NCBI RefSeq assembly: GCF_000243115.2
Contig: NZ_CP007035.1
Span: forward strand, 4,030,001-4,094,000
Direction: 5' to 3'
Source of the DNA: Niabella soli DSM 19437
GTDB taxonomy: Bacteria > Bacteroidota > Bacteroidia > Chitinophagales > Chitinophagaceae
Length of the DNA: 64,000 nt
Under the pieces are notes generated by a model. It made no database searches. It was not told where the DNA came from and saw nothing but the letters and a program-made list of their open reading frames with translations. Of the stretch, positions 1 through 7,806 are shown in pieces. The position numbers and the translations under genes are program-made. Position 1 is the first letter of the stretch, and each line of letters starts with the position of its first letter.

Positions 1-738
1 ACGGAAGTGGCCGATATTAAAAATGCCGTTAACCCGCAGGAGATCCTGTTTGTGGTAGACAGCATGACCGGTCAGGACGCGGTGAATACGGCAAAAGCCT
101 TTAATGAACGCCTTGACTTTTCGGGTGTAGTGCTCACAAAGTTAGACGGTGATACCCGTGGTGGTGCGGCATTGTCTATTAAGTATACGGTAAATAAACC
201 GATCAAATTTGTAAGTAACGGTGAAAAAATGGATGCGCTGGATGTGTTTTATCCGGAACGGATGGCACAACGTATCCTGGGTATGGGAGATATCACAACC
301 CTTGTAGAGCGCGCCCAGCAACAGTTTGATGAAGAGCAGGCAAAAAAACTGGAAAGCAAGATCCGCAAGAACAAATTTGATTTTGCGGATTTTAAAGCGC
401 AGTTGGACCAGATCAAAAAGATGGGTAATATGAAGGACTTGCTGGGGATGATACCCGGTGTGGGCGCCAAGATTAAAGACCTCGACATCAGCGATGAAAG
501 CTTTAAGGGCATTGAAGCGATGATTGATTCTATGACTCCTGAAGAGCGTAGCAACCCGGATATTATTAATGGCAGCCGTCGCAAACGCATTGCCACAGGT
601 AGTGGAAAAGATATCGCAGAAGTAAACGCCTTTATGAAGCAGTTTGAACAAATGCGCGACATGATGAAGAACATGAATAAAATGGGCGCTTTTGGCCGCA
701 TGATGCCGGGCATGGGAAAATTTAAAATGCCTTCGTAG
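1..738 (+). CDS. ffh: Signal recognition particle protein Ffh, C-terminal part (cut by window edge)
   Basis: Protein half of the signal recognition particle: with 4.5S RNA it binds signal sequences on ribosomes and, with FtsY, targets them to the membrane by GTP hydrolysis. The reading frame is open to base 1, so the N domain and the first GTPase motifs lie outside the window. Visible are the end of the G domain (VVDSMTGQDA, then VVLTKLDGDTRGG, the G4 guanine-specificity region) and the full M domain. The M domain has the RNA-binding part around RSNPDIINGSRRKRIATGSG and a methionine-rich C-terminus (MRDMMKNMNKMGAFGRMMPG) that forms the signal-peptide groove. No frameshift is seen. A hairpin repeat follows 38 bp downstream. 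Confidence 0.97.
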   Translation, partial: TEVADIKNAVNPQEILFVVDSMTGQDAVNTAKAFNERLDFSGVVLTKLDGDTRGGAALSIKYTVNKPIKFVSNGEKMDALDVFYPERMAQRILGMGDITTLVERAQQQFDEEQAKKLESKIRKNKFDFADFKAQLDQIKKMGNMKDLLGMIPGVGAKIKDLDISDESFKGIEAMIDSMTPEERSNPDIINGSRRKRIATGSGKDIAEVNAFMKQFEQMRDMMKNMNKMGAFGRMMPGMGKFKMPS

Positions 739-776
739 GAAGTGTATTTTAAAATTGCAGGTTTAGCATTGGTTGT

Positions 777-829
777 ATTGCTGAAAGCAATAGAATAAGG
801 CTTCGGAACTACAAGTTCCGAAGAGCATA
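777..829. repeat. Two-hairpin repeat element, copy 1
   Basis: Two consecutive perfect hairpins: ATTGCT-GAA-AGCAAT (777-791) and CTTCGGAACT-ACA-AGTTCCGAAG (801-823), followed by AGCATA. A second copy at 18229 has the same spacing and outer flanks, but different stem bases that change in pairs, so base pairing is kept. It lies between the end of ffh and the convergent GNAT gene. It may act as a transcription end or be a REP-like mobile palindrome; function is unknown. Confidence 0.7.
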
Positions 830-845
830 AATTAAGGAGGGGTCC

Positions 846-897
846 CGTTCTTTGATGACGAGGTCCCTTTCTTCGTTCGGGATGACGGCAAAAATTA
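846..897. repeat. Intergenic repeat of the GTCATCCCGAACGAAG type
   Basis: On the minus strand this stretch contains GTCATCCCGAACGAAGAAAG followed by a second, diverged unit (GTCATCAAAGAACGGGACC). It resembles a short intergenic repeat seen in many unrelated bacterial genomes, whose spurious translation gives HPERSE-like peptides; here the minus-strand frame reads RHPERRK. It sits between the ffh-side hairpins and the stop codon of the GNAT gene. Family assignment is from memory. Confidence 0.45.
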
Positions 898-1209
898 ATG
901 ATCAAATCCCTTAAACCCCGGATCTACTATACGTTTCCAATCCGGATGCCGTTTAATATAGGCAAATACAAAAGGACATAAAGGAATAAGGGTCTTGCCA
1001 CTTTGCTCTATGTATTCCAGTGTTTTTTCTACAAGGGTAGTACCCACGCCTTTGCCTTCCAGCGCTGCAGGAACTTCAGTATGAACCAATGTAATGTGGT
1101 GGGGTGTTTCATTAAAACGGATAAAGGATTTATGCCCTTCTACAGTTAACTCAAATTGTTTGGCGGCGTCATCTTTTATCAATGGAAGCCCTATATATTC
1201 TGCTTTCAT
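895..1209 (-). CDS. Small GNAT family N-acetyltransferase (YjdJ/COG2388-like)
   Basis: A 104-residue single-domain acetyltransferase of the short Gcn5-related type. The acetyl-CoA loop is ALEGKGVGTTLVEKTLEY (about residues 50-67). The conserved tail LCPFVFAYIKRHPDW is typical of this subfamily, in which a Cys-Pro and a Tyr-x3-HP motif recur. The substrate is not known for the subfamily, so none is assigned. It is the last gene of a leftward operon: its ATG lies 9 bp after the stop of the quinone oxidoreductase gene, which itself overlaps the pirin gene. Length is normal. Confidence 0.88.
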   Translation of the reverse strand: MKAEYIGLPLIKDDAAKQFELTVEGHKSFIRFNETPHHITLVHTEVPAALEGKGVGTTLVEKTLEYIEQSGKTLIPLCPFVFAYIKRHPDWKRIVDPGFKGFDH

Positions 1210-1218
1210 AATACTTAT

Positions 1219-2193
1219 TTATTTTATTTTTATAACTAACCGCTTGCCGGGAGAAAGGGGTTGGTTCCAGGCGGTTTGAATGTTTTCCAAAGGGGCAGTA
1301 TCTATTTCAATATTGAGTTTTTTTGCCGCAGCTAACCGAAACGCTTCCGGCAGCAGTAGGGTATTAAACTCCTGGAAGTCTTGTGGCGACAGGCTCCCGA
1401 ACCCCGAGCCCAAAATTTCAATATCGCTGCTGCGTAAAGCGCCTGAACTTAACAGGAGTGAATCGCCGGCCATAGCACCCACCGTAACGATCACTGTTTT
1501 AGCCGCTACATGATCTATTCCCGCCCCCATTAATGCTTCAAGGAGCAGGGTTGCGGGTTTACCCCATAGGTAATCGATAACACTATCAATATGTTCTTGT
1601 TTATGGATGGCTTTTATCTGGCTAATGATTGTGTTATCGTCTTCTAAAAGAGAAATGGTATGGTCTGCGCCCAGTTCCCGTGCCCGCTCCAACTGGCGGG
1701 CATTGCGGCCTGTAGCAATAACTGTTTTTGCCCCATAGTATTTTGCCAACTGCACTGCTACAGTACCCGTAACGCCGGTTGCTCCGTTGATGAGCACTGT
1801 GCTGCCCTGCGTGATCTTTGCGCGGCATTTTAATGCCATAGCAGAACCGATCACTGCGTTGGGGAGCGCGGCCGCAATAGCCGGATCGATACCTTCTGGC
1901 AACGTTATATATTTCCCTTTATGGATCAGCGCTTTTTCAGCGATCGTACCGGAAATTCCCTGTGCGTATATGATGCTTCCGTCCGGCAAAGTGCCCACAC
2001 CATCAATACCGACCACCGCGGGCAGGTTGGTGTAGTTTGCATAATGAGTGCCTGCAGCCCTTGCCTTATCCAAATTTTTTACGGATGCTGCTATAAGGGT
2101 CATCAATTCCTGATCCCCTTCCGTGATAACGGGGTCCAGAAAATCTTCATATACGGGTGGGGTGCCCAGCTTTTTTAAGACGGCAGCTTTCAT
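1219..2193 (-). CDS. Zinc-independent quinone oxidoreductase-like protein (MDR superfamily)
   Basis: Medium-chain dehydrogenase/reductase of 324 residues. An N-terminal GroES-like part (ending near residue 110) is followed by a Rossmann nucleotide-binding part with INGATGVTGTVAVQLAKYYG (about 134-153) and a typical NADP-site segment ATGRNARQLERARELGAD. The cysteines that bind structural and catalytic zinc in alcohol dehydrogenases are absent, which puts it with the NADPH:quinone reductase branch. Its ATG overlaps the stop of the upstream pirin gene by 4 bp (translational coupling), and a GNAT gene follows after 9 bp. The substrate cannot be read from the sequence; a role in quinone or enone detoxification, matching pirin's quercetinase-like activity, is an inference. 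Confidence 0.9.
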   Translation of the reverse strand: MKAAVLKKLGTPPVYEDFLDPVITEGDQELMTLIAASVKNLDKARAAGTHYANYTNLPAVVGIDGVGTLPDGSIIYAQGISGTIAEKALIHKGKYITLPEGIDPAIAAALPNAVIGSAMALKCRAKITQGSTVLINGATGVTGTVAVQLAKYYGAKTVIATGRNARQLERARELGADHTISLLEDDNTIISQIKAIHKQEHIDSVIDYLWGKPATLLLEALMGAGIDHVAAKTVIVTVGAMAGDSLLLSSGALRSSDIEILGSGFGSLSPQDFQEFNTLLLPEAFRLAAAKKLNIEIDTAPLENIQTAWNQPLSPGKRLVIKIK

Positions 2194-3092
2194 TTTATAT
2201 CTTTAAGTTTTACATTCGGAGATTGCTGCGGTAAGGGAACAAAGCCCGTTTCGCCGGGGATCAAAGGGAATGACTGTTGCTGCCAATCCAGCTTCGCCTG
2301 CTCAATAACGTCCCTGTTTGAACTTACAAAGTTCCAGTAGATAAAACGTTCTTCCGGTAACGGTTCTCCTCCAAAAATAAAAACCGTTGTATCGTCTGTT
2401 GTTTCAAAAGAACATAAGGTACTGTCTTTGGCGATCAGTATTTGCCTGGGACCGTATGTGTGCCCGTCGCAGATGATGCTCCCCTCTAGAATATACAAGC
2501 CACTTTCGCCATAAAGATGCTGACCAATATTCAGCTTTTGCCCTTTAGGAGTTACAATTTTTATAAAGTACTGCGGACTGTAAACGGGAACCGGGGAGGT
2601 TTTCCCAAATGCGGTTCCGGAGATCAGTTTAATGGTGGCACCCTCTTGTTCCCAGGCGGGGATATCCTTTGCTTCTACATGCGTGAAGGACGGATCCATT
2701 TGCTCCAATTCTTTTGGCAGGGCTACCCATATCTGCAACCCGTGTAACCGTTTGTCTGTATGCCGCAGGTATTCCGGTGTTCTTTCTGAATGCACCACAC
2801 CCCTGCCGGCTGTCATCCAGTTTACAGCGCCAGGTTGTATCTCCACTGCTGTGCCCAGGCTGTCCCGATGCATTACGGAGCCTTCAAAAAGATAGGTGAG
2901 GGTAGAAAGCCCGATATGCGGGTGTGGCCCTACATCCAGGTTTTGATAATCTTTTAGCTCCGCAGGCCCCATGTGGTCAATAAAAATAAATGGACCCACC
3001 ATCCGTTTTTGACGAAAAGGCAGCAGGCGCCCAACGAGGAAGTTGCCGATGTCCGCGGCACGCTCTTCAATGATCATCCCGATATTTGACAT
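2190..3092 (-). CDS. Pirin family protein (bicupin), copy 1
   Basis: A 300-residue bicupin. The N-terminal cupin carries the metal-ligand motif PHPHIGLSTLTYLFEG (two His) and the second ligand pair in AGRGVVHSERTPE (His and Glu), as in pirins that bind Fe(II). The C-terminal cupin (about 170-290) is degenerate, as is usual. Some pirins have quercetin 2,3-dioxygenase activity and others bind partner proteins; which applies here cannot be decided. It opens a leftward operon with a quinone oxidoreductase and a GNAT gene. A second, diverged pirin lies 300 bp upstream on the same strand. Confidence 0.93.
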   Translation of the reverse strand: MSNIGMIIEERAADIGNFLVGRLLPFRQKRMVGPFIFIDHMGPAELKDYQNLDVGPHPHIGLSTLTYLFEGSVMHRDSLGTAVEIQPGAVNWMTAGRGVVHSERTPEYLRHTDKRLHGLQIWVALPKELEQMDPSFTHVEAKDIPAWEQEGATIKLISGTAFGKTSPVPVYSPQYFIKIVTPKGQKLNIGQHLYGESGLYILEGSIICDGHTYGPRQILIAKDSTLCSFETTDDTTVFIFGGEPLPEERFIYWNFVSSNRDVIEQAKLDWQQQSFPLIPGETGFVPLPQQSPNVKLKDIK

Positions 3093-3394
3093 GCTTTGTT
3101 TTTTGCTTATTTAATTAACCAATACCCGGTTCATTCATACCAGCGCATTACGAAATTAGTTTAATTTCCGGTTACAGGTTCCAGGTTGCCTGATGCTACA
3201 TGGCGCGGGCATATAAACGGTTTGGCCACGAATGCAATGACTATTCCATTTGCAAAATTATGAACACGTATGTTTATTTTTTTAATTCATTCGTGCATTT
3301 GTGGCGGCTTTAAGATTTGTATGTTTGCCCCGGACCTGGGTTTCCTGATGCCAGATCCATCGCGCCTTTGCGCCCTAGCGGTTCATCCTATTTA
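3093..3394. other. Gap between the two pirin genes: repeats only
   Basis: No gene is seen. Three repeat-like items are present: a heptamer run GGTTACA-GGTTCCA-GGTTGCC (3172-3192); a pair gccacgaatgca ... attcgtgcatttgtggc (about 3226-3307) that can fold back; and a fragment gcgcctttgcgccc near 3353, which belongs to the 'cgcaaaggcgcaaag' type of intergenic repeat seen again at 31.3-31.5 kb. No clear terminator was found. Confidence 0.5.
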
Positions 3395-4258
3395 CTATAA
3401 TGTACCAAACTTACCGGCCTGGAAATCTTCCATCGCTTCGTAAATCTCTTCCTGCGTATTCATTACAAACGGTCCGTATGCTGCGATGGGTTCTTCAATG
3501 GGCTCCCCGCTTAAAAGCAATACCAATGCATCATCTGCGGCTTTAATAGTGATCGTTTCTCCTTCATTATTAAAGTGTACAAAACTATGTTCCGTTGCCG
3601 CTTCGCCATTTACCTCCACATTCCCTTTTATGATCAGTAATGCAGTGTTATAATTGGCGGGTAAATGGGTAGTTACTTCGCCGCCGGCATTCAATTGGAT
3701 ATTGGAAAGGTGAACAGGGCTATAGGTTTTAGCCGGACCATCTACTCCATTAAAAGACCCGGCAATAACGGTTACCATGCCGCCATTGTTGGGGATGACA
3801 TATTTTCCCATACTATCCTTGCTGATGGCCTGGTAGTGCGGAGCCTCCTGTTTATATTTTGCAGGAAGGTTCACCCACAATTGCACCATTTCAAACGGGC
3901 CTCCTGTTTTTGAAAAGGCTTCTTCATGAAACTCCTTGTGCAGGATGCCCGAACCAGCGGTCATCCACTGTACATCTCCTTCGCCAATAATACCTCCGCC
4001 GCCACTGCTATCGGCATGCTGCACCTTGCCCTTGTAGGCAATGGTTACGGTTTCAAACCCTTTGTGCGGGTGCGCCCCAACGCCCCTGGGAATGGCTGAA
4101 GGCCCGAAATTGTATTCAGGGTTAAAATCCAGCACCAGGAAAGGGCTGATGACGCGTCTTCCGGTAGCGGAAGGAATAAATCCGTATACTCTGAATCCGT
4201 CGCCCACCATATGTGGCTGTGCGGGCCGGGGCGTTATTTTTGCTATTGTTTTTTTCAT
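3395..4258 (-). CDS. Pirin family protein (bicupin), copy 2
   Basis: A 287-residue bicupin of a different pirin subgroup from its neighbour. Metal-site motifs are GAHPHKGFETVTIAYKG (two His) and AGSGILHKEFHEE (His/Glu). The C-terminal cupin ends in LLSGEPIEEPIAAYGPFVMN, the conserved pirin tail. The ATG is preceded on the minus strand by AAAAAGGAG, a good ribosome binding site, which fixes the start. The upstream gene 4393-4761 on the same strand is 134 bp away, with a hairpin-forming repeat between them. Function is as for other pirins: probably Fe(II)-binding, with catalytic or regulatory role unresolved. Confidence 0.94.
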   Translation of the reverse strand: MKKTIAKITPRPAQPHMVGDGFRVYGFIPSATGRRVISPFLVLDFNPEYNFGPSAIPRGVGAHPHKGFETVTIAYKGKVQHADSSGGGGIIGEGDVQWMTAGSGILHKEFHEEAFSKTGGPFEMVQLWVNLPAKYKQEAPHYQAISKDSMGKYVIPNNGGMVTVIAGSFNGVDGPAKTYSPVHLSNIQLNAGGEVTTHLPANYNTALLIIKGNVEVNGEAATEHSFVHFNNEGETITIKAADDALVLLLSGEPIEEPIAAYGPFVMNTQEEIYEAMEDFQAGKFGTL

Positions 4259-4309
4259 TATTGCTACTCCTTTTTGATTGAAGTTGTTTAGAATTTCGAA
4301 TGTGTTGTA

Positions 4310-4348
4310 TTTCCCGCTGATTTTCGCAGAAGATCAATCTGCGGGAAA
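4310..4348. repeat. Intergenic hairpin repeat (gcagatt type)
   Basis: TTTCCCGC (4310-4317) and GCGGGAAA (4341-4348) form an 8-bp inverted pair. Inside it is a 25-mer (4319-4343) that recurs with one mismatch at 13797-13821. It lies between the pirin gene and the small upstream gene on the same strand, so it could reduce readthrough, but there is no T-tract. Confidence 0.55.
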
Positions 4349-4392
4349 GCCAGGTTCGACATTGTTTCTGTTTAAAATTTAAATGACTTGAT

Positions 4393-4761
4393 TTATAAAA
4401 TTTCAATTTTTATTTCCGGTTGCTTCAGCCCGTCGTCGATAACGGAAAAAGAAGAACGCGGCGCTGTTGCTTTTTCATTTAAGAAACCAGTTATCTCTTT
4501 GGTCAATGCGGCTTCTTCATTTTCTGTATAAGTGATCCACATGCTATCCTGCTCCTGCAGGGAAAGCAGCTTTTTTAATTTTGCTTCGTCGCTGCCGGTT
4601 AATAGCCCATCAGGTGCTACCAGTACTTCAAAGTTGAACTGTTGCATTTTCTCGATGGCTTCTTCAGTAGTTGCCGCGGGAACAATATTCCAGTCTATTT
4701 GTTCTTTTAAACGGGCTGTAGCGGTATCACTCAATACTATGCCGAGAATTTCTGTTTTCAT
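4393..4761 (-). CDS. Hypothetical protein upstream of pirin 2
   Basis: A 122-residue soluble protein that I do not recognise. The open frame extends further upstream, but the ATG at 4761 follows AAAAGGAG at good spacing, so this start was chosen. The predicted pattern alternates helix and strand (for example NFEVLVAPDGLLTG, then helix DEAKLKKLLSLQ, then SMWITYTENEE), reminiscent of a small Rossmann-like or receiver-like fold. No catalytic motif or signal peptide is seen. It lies on the same strand 134 bp before the second pirin gene, so co-transcription is possible. Confidence 0.75.
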   Translation of the reverse strand: MKTEILGIVLSDTATARLKEQIDWNIVPAATTEEAIEKMQQFNFEVLVAPDGLLTGSDEAKLKKLLSLQEQDSMWITYTENEEAALTKEITGFLNEKATAPRSSFSVIDDGLKQPEIKIEIL

Positions 4762-4837
4762 TGTATTTGCTCCTTTTCTATAAAGGTACAACGATGAAAA
4801 CGCAAAAAAATTAATCCAGGTTAAGTGGAGAAGGGGG

Positions 4838-4865
4838 CTCACAGATTACGCAGATTTACACAGAA
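4838..4865. repeat. Intergenic cacagatt-type repeat
   Basis: Contains cacagattacgcagatttacacagaa, a run of roughly 11-bp units of the CACAGATTnnn type. The same family appears at 34817-34886 and 34927-34955, and in a gcagatt variant at 4319 and 13765-13860. It lies between the convergent-free ends of the 4393 and 4963 genes. Confidence 0.5.
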
Positions 4866-4962
4866 TAATGAATTAATCTCTTTGCGGCAGTAAATAGAAA
4901 CGAATTCAGCAATAGCATTATGACATAAGCACTTCGGCTTATTATGAGTATACAACAGAAGA

Positions 4963-6000
4963 CTATTGATTGGCGAGAACTTTTGCAACGATCTCATCCA
5001 GCATAGCCTGATTTTTTTCAATGAACAACAGGCCGGCCTGGCGCAGGTGCTCGACGTTTACGGCCGTTGCGTTGTCCATATCTGAAAGCGCCTCGTGCAA
5101 GGGAGGCTCCAGCCGGTAATAATCTTTTGAATCTTTGTGTGATAAAGTGCCATAGATCTGCTTTAACTGGTAGTCAACAGTTTCGGCGTTGCCAGACATT
5201 AGTATATCAATGATGGGTTCTATCCATTTTATCTCACCTGCATTTTTCAGTTCATTAAAGTGGTAAGGCTTTTTTACCGTACCAGTGCCGATGGATATGA
5301 TCAGCATGTCCTTTGCAGAAGGCTTGTCGGGTTTACCGGGGTTATTCAGCAAACTGGAGAAGTCTATTTTTCGTACTTCGGCATAAGCACAGAGCGCAGG
5401 GTTATTGGCAAATACCCCTCCGTCTACCAGGTTAAATGTTTGCCCGGTTTGGGATTGTATCCGGGCAGGTTCAAAGTAGGTGGGAGCAGCAGAAGTGCTG
5501 CGGGCCACGTCAATGGCGTAAAAATTTTCGATCTCATTGATCTTCGCATCACAACTGGTGAAGAAATGCGCATTGCGCGAAGTGACATCGTAACTGGTGA
5601 TCAGACAGGGTTTTATAAATTCGCTCAACAGGGTTTGTCCGAACAGATCTTTAAAATTCTTTTCCAGTGCATCCGCGGAATATTTTTCTGAAACCAGGCT
5701 CCAGGGATTTATAATTTTATGAAAGATATTTTCTTTGAAAATATCCTGCCCTTCATGTAAATAAAGCTGCACTGCCTGTTCCGCACAATATTTTGCTTTC
5801 CCGTTCAGGTCAGGTATAAGGTAGGCGCAGGCGAGGATACCGCCGGTGCTGGTGCCGGCAATAAAATCAAAATAATCACCGATTTTCAGGTTGCTATTGC
5901 TCCGGGTTTGTAGTTGCTTTTCCAGGTAAGTGAGGATCACTCCGGGGATAATGCCGCGTATGCCACCGCCGTCAAGGGAAAGAATACTGACTTTTTTCAT
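4963..6000 (-). CDS. Patatin-like phospholipase
   Basis: A 345-residue patatin-fold lipid acyl hydrolase. The oxyanion hole GGGIRG is at residues 11-16, the nucleophile elbow GTSTG at 49-53 (Ser51), and the catalytic Asp is in DGG at 193-195, so the Ser-Asp dyad is complete. There is no signal peptide, so the enzyme is probably cytosolic or membrane-associated. It cleaves acyl esters of phospholipids; the precise substrate is unknown. It stands alone: no nucleotide cyclase or other defence gene is beside it, so a CBASS effector role has no support. Length matches stand-alone bacterial patatins. Confidence 0.92.
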   Translation of the reverse strand: MKKVSILSLDGGGIRGIIPGVILTYLEKQLQTRSNSNLKIGDYFDFIAGTSTGGILACAYLIPDLNGKAKYCAEQAVQLYLHEGQDIFKENIFHKIINPWSLVSEKYSADALEKNFKDLFGQTLLSEFIKPCLITSYDVTSRNAHFFTSCDAKINEIENFYAIDVARSTSAAPTYFEPARIQSQTGQTFNLVDGGVFANNPALCAYAEVRKIDFSSLLNNPGKPDKPSAKDMLIISIGTGTVKKPYHFNELKNAGEIKWIEPIIDILMSGNAETVDYQLKQIYGTLSHKDSKDYYRLEPPLHEALSDMDNATAVNVEHLRQAGLLFIEKNQAMLDEIVAKVLANQ

Positions 6001-6301
6001 GTTTGTTTTTTAAGAGGTAGTGAAAAAATGTGCACCCAGGGCTTTCCGTCAATTGCTGCGCTCGTAGTTGGCTGCACCGCTTTTGTCAATAAAATTAACG
6101 GATGTGTTTAATAGGTACTATCGCTAATTTGCGGTATTTTTCAGCAAGTAAGGCGTGCAGGCAATAACCCTCAGAAAAGCTAAACCCCGGATTCCAGGCG
6201 GATCATCCGTTCACTGCTTTTGTTCGGTCCTGCTTAAGCTCAGCATTGATTGTCCGGTTCGTTACGGGAAGGTTTGTGGATCGCTGCTATTGCTGAGGTC
6301 A
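6001..6301. other. Gap before the patatin gene: nothing recognised
   Basis: About 300 bp between the patatin start and the aldehyde dehydrogenase stop, both on the minus strand. No gene, RNA motif, clear hairpin terminator or exact TAnnTTTG box was found. It should contain the patatin promoter. Confidence 0.4.
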
Positions 6302-7675
6302 TTAAATTATTTTTTTCAAAGTAGTTAATTTACCTTTTAGCGGTGGATAGGCGAGGGGAATATCCGGCCACGCCGTTGTTCTTAAAACACTTTTTATATG
6401 ACTGAAGGTTTCGAAGGAATAGCGCCCGTGATAACGCCCAATGCCGCTGTTGCCGCGGCCTCCAAAGGGAAGGTGCTTGTTCAGGTAGTGCATGCCGGTA
6501 GTATTTACGCACCCTCCTCCAAAAGGAACGGCCTGCAACCATTGTGCAGCTTCTTTTTTGTTGTTGGTAAAAATATAAAAGGCTAGCGGGTTCTCGTGTT
6601 GCTGCATCATATTCCTGGCTTCTTCATCCGTTGTGTAAGGGATAACCGGGAGCAAAGGCCCAAAGATCTCTTCCCGCATTACAGGGGCGTTCAACGATGG
6701 GTTGTCAATAATTGTGGGGGCAATAAATAATTCTTCTTCATTATGCTCGCCACCATGGAGGAGCACTTCGTTTTCCATGAGCTTTTTCAGGCGGCTAAAA
6801 TGATTGTGGTTGACAATGCGGCCAAAGTCATAACTGGTAATGGGGTTCGGGCCGTAAAACTGTACAATTGTTTCCTTCAGCAAACCGATGAATTCATCTT
6901 TTACGGAGGTATGTACCAATAAATAATCGGGCGAAATGCACAATTGCCCGGCATTGGAAAACTTAACGTTCGCAATACGTTTGGCTGCTGTTTTTAATGA
7001 GGCGTTTGAGGTAACGATGCAGGGGCTTTTGCCGCCCAGCTCCAGCGTTACCGGCGTTAATTGCGCAGCGGCTTTCTGGTAAATGATCCGGCCCACCGCT
7101 GTGCCCCCGGTAAAAAAAACATGATCGTAGCGAAATGCATCCATCAGTTCGGGAATAACCGTAGCGCCTTCTCCCGGAGCGTATAAAATGTATCTAGGGT
7201 TAAACGTTTCTCCAATGATGGTGCTCATAACTTTTTCAGTAGCACCGGCCAATTCGCTTGGTTTTAGTACCACACAATTGCCCGCGGCAATGGCGCCGAT
7301 CAGCGGCATAAAAAGGAGCTGGAACGGGTAGTTCCAGGGGGCAATGATCAATACGACACCTAAGGGCTCGGGGTACAGGAAGCTTTTCCCGGGAAAGTTA
7401 ATGAGGTTGGTAGGTACGCTTTTCGGCTCCATCCAGTCTTTCAGTTCTTTCAATGTTGCGGCAATTTCAGAAAGTACCATGCCTGTTTCTGTTATCCAAA
7501 CTTCTTCTTTGCTTTTATGCAGATCTTCAAACAGGGCGGCATTCAACGCTGCTTCATGTTTCAGGATGCTTGCTTTTAATAGCTGTAGTTGTTCCCGCCT
7601 GAAATCAAAAGAGCGGGTGGCGCCGGTATTATAAAAACCGCGCAGGGCATTGAGCTGATTGGTGAATCCGGTCAT
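6302..7675 (-). CDS. Aldehyde dehydrogenase (class 3 / ALDH3-like)
   Basis: A 457-residue NAD(P)-dependent aldehyde dehydrogenase that oxidises aldehydes to carboxylates. It shows the cofactor-binding APWNYPF segment (112-118), the GGTAVG loop (190-195), the general base Glu212 in LELGGKSP and the catalytic Cys246 in AGQLCISPD. The length of about 450 residues and the C-terminal segment GRYHGRYSFETFSH, ending in a short hydrophobic tail, fit the ALDH3 group that handles fatty and aromatic aldehydes. No neighbour suggests a specific pathway. The ATG at 7675 is in a normal position for the family. Confidence 0.95.
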   Translation of the reverse strand: MTGFTNQLNALRGFYNTGATRSFDFRREQLQLLKASILKHEAALNAALFEDLHKSKEEVWITETGMVLSEIAATLKELKDWMEPKSVPTNLINFPGKSFLYPEPLGVVLIIAPWNYPFQLLFMPLIGAIAAGNCVVLKPSELAGATEKVMSTIIGETFNPRYILYAPGEGATVIPELMDAFRYDHVFFTGGTAVGRIIYQKAAAQLTPVTLELGGKSPCIVTSNASLKTAAKRIANVKFSNAGQLCISPDYLLVHTSVKDEFIGLLKETIVQFYGPNPITSYDFGRIVNHNHFSRLKKLMENEVLLHGGEHNEEELFIAPTIIDNPSLNAPVMREEIFGPLLPVIPYTTDEEARNMMQQHENPLAFYIFTNNKKEAAQWLQAVPFGGGCVNTTGMHYLNKHLPFGGRGNSGIGRYHGRYSFETFSHIKSVLRTTAWPDIPLAYPPLKGKLTTLKKII

Positions 7676-7806
7676 GGTTGATTCCGTTTAGCTTTTGCAG
7701 GTATCTGCTGAGCAAATGTCGATAAGATTTTTAAAAGGATCAAAAGAAGCACACTAATTCTATTGGTCTCCCCGTAGCAGCAATAAGCAACGCAAGCAAG
7801 GCGCTT

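Noticed and set aside
4963-6000. Patatin as a CBASS defence effector
   Set aside because: No CD-NTase or CBASS accessory gene is nearby; stand-alone patatins are common.
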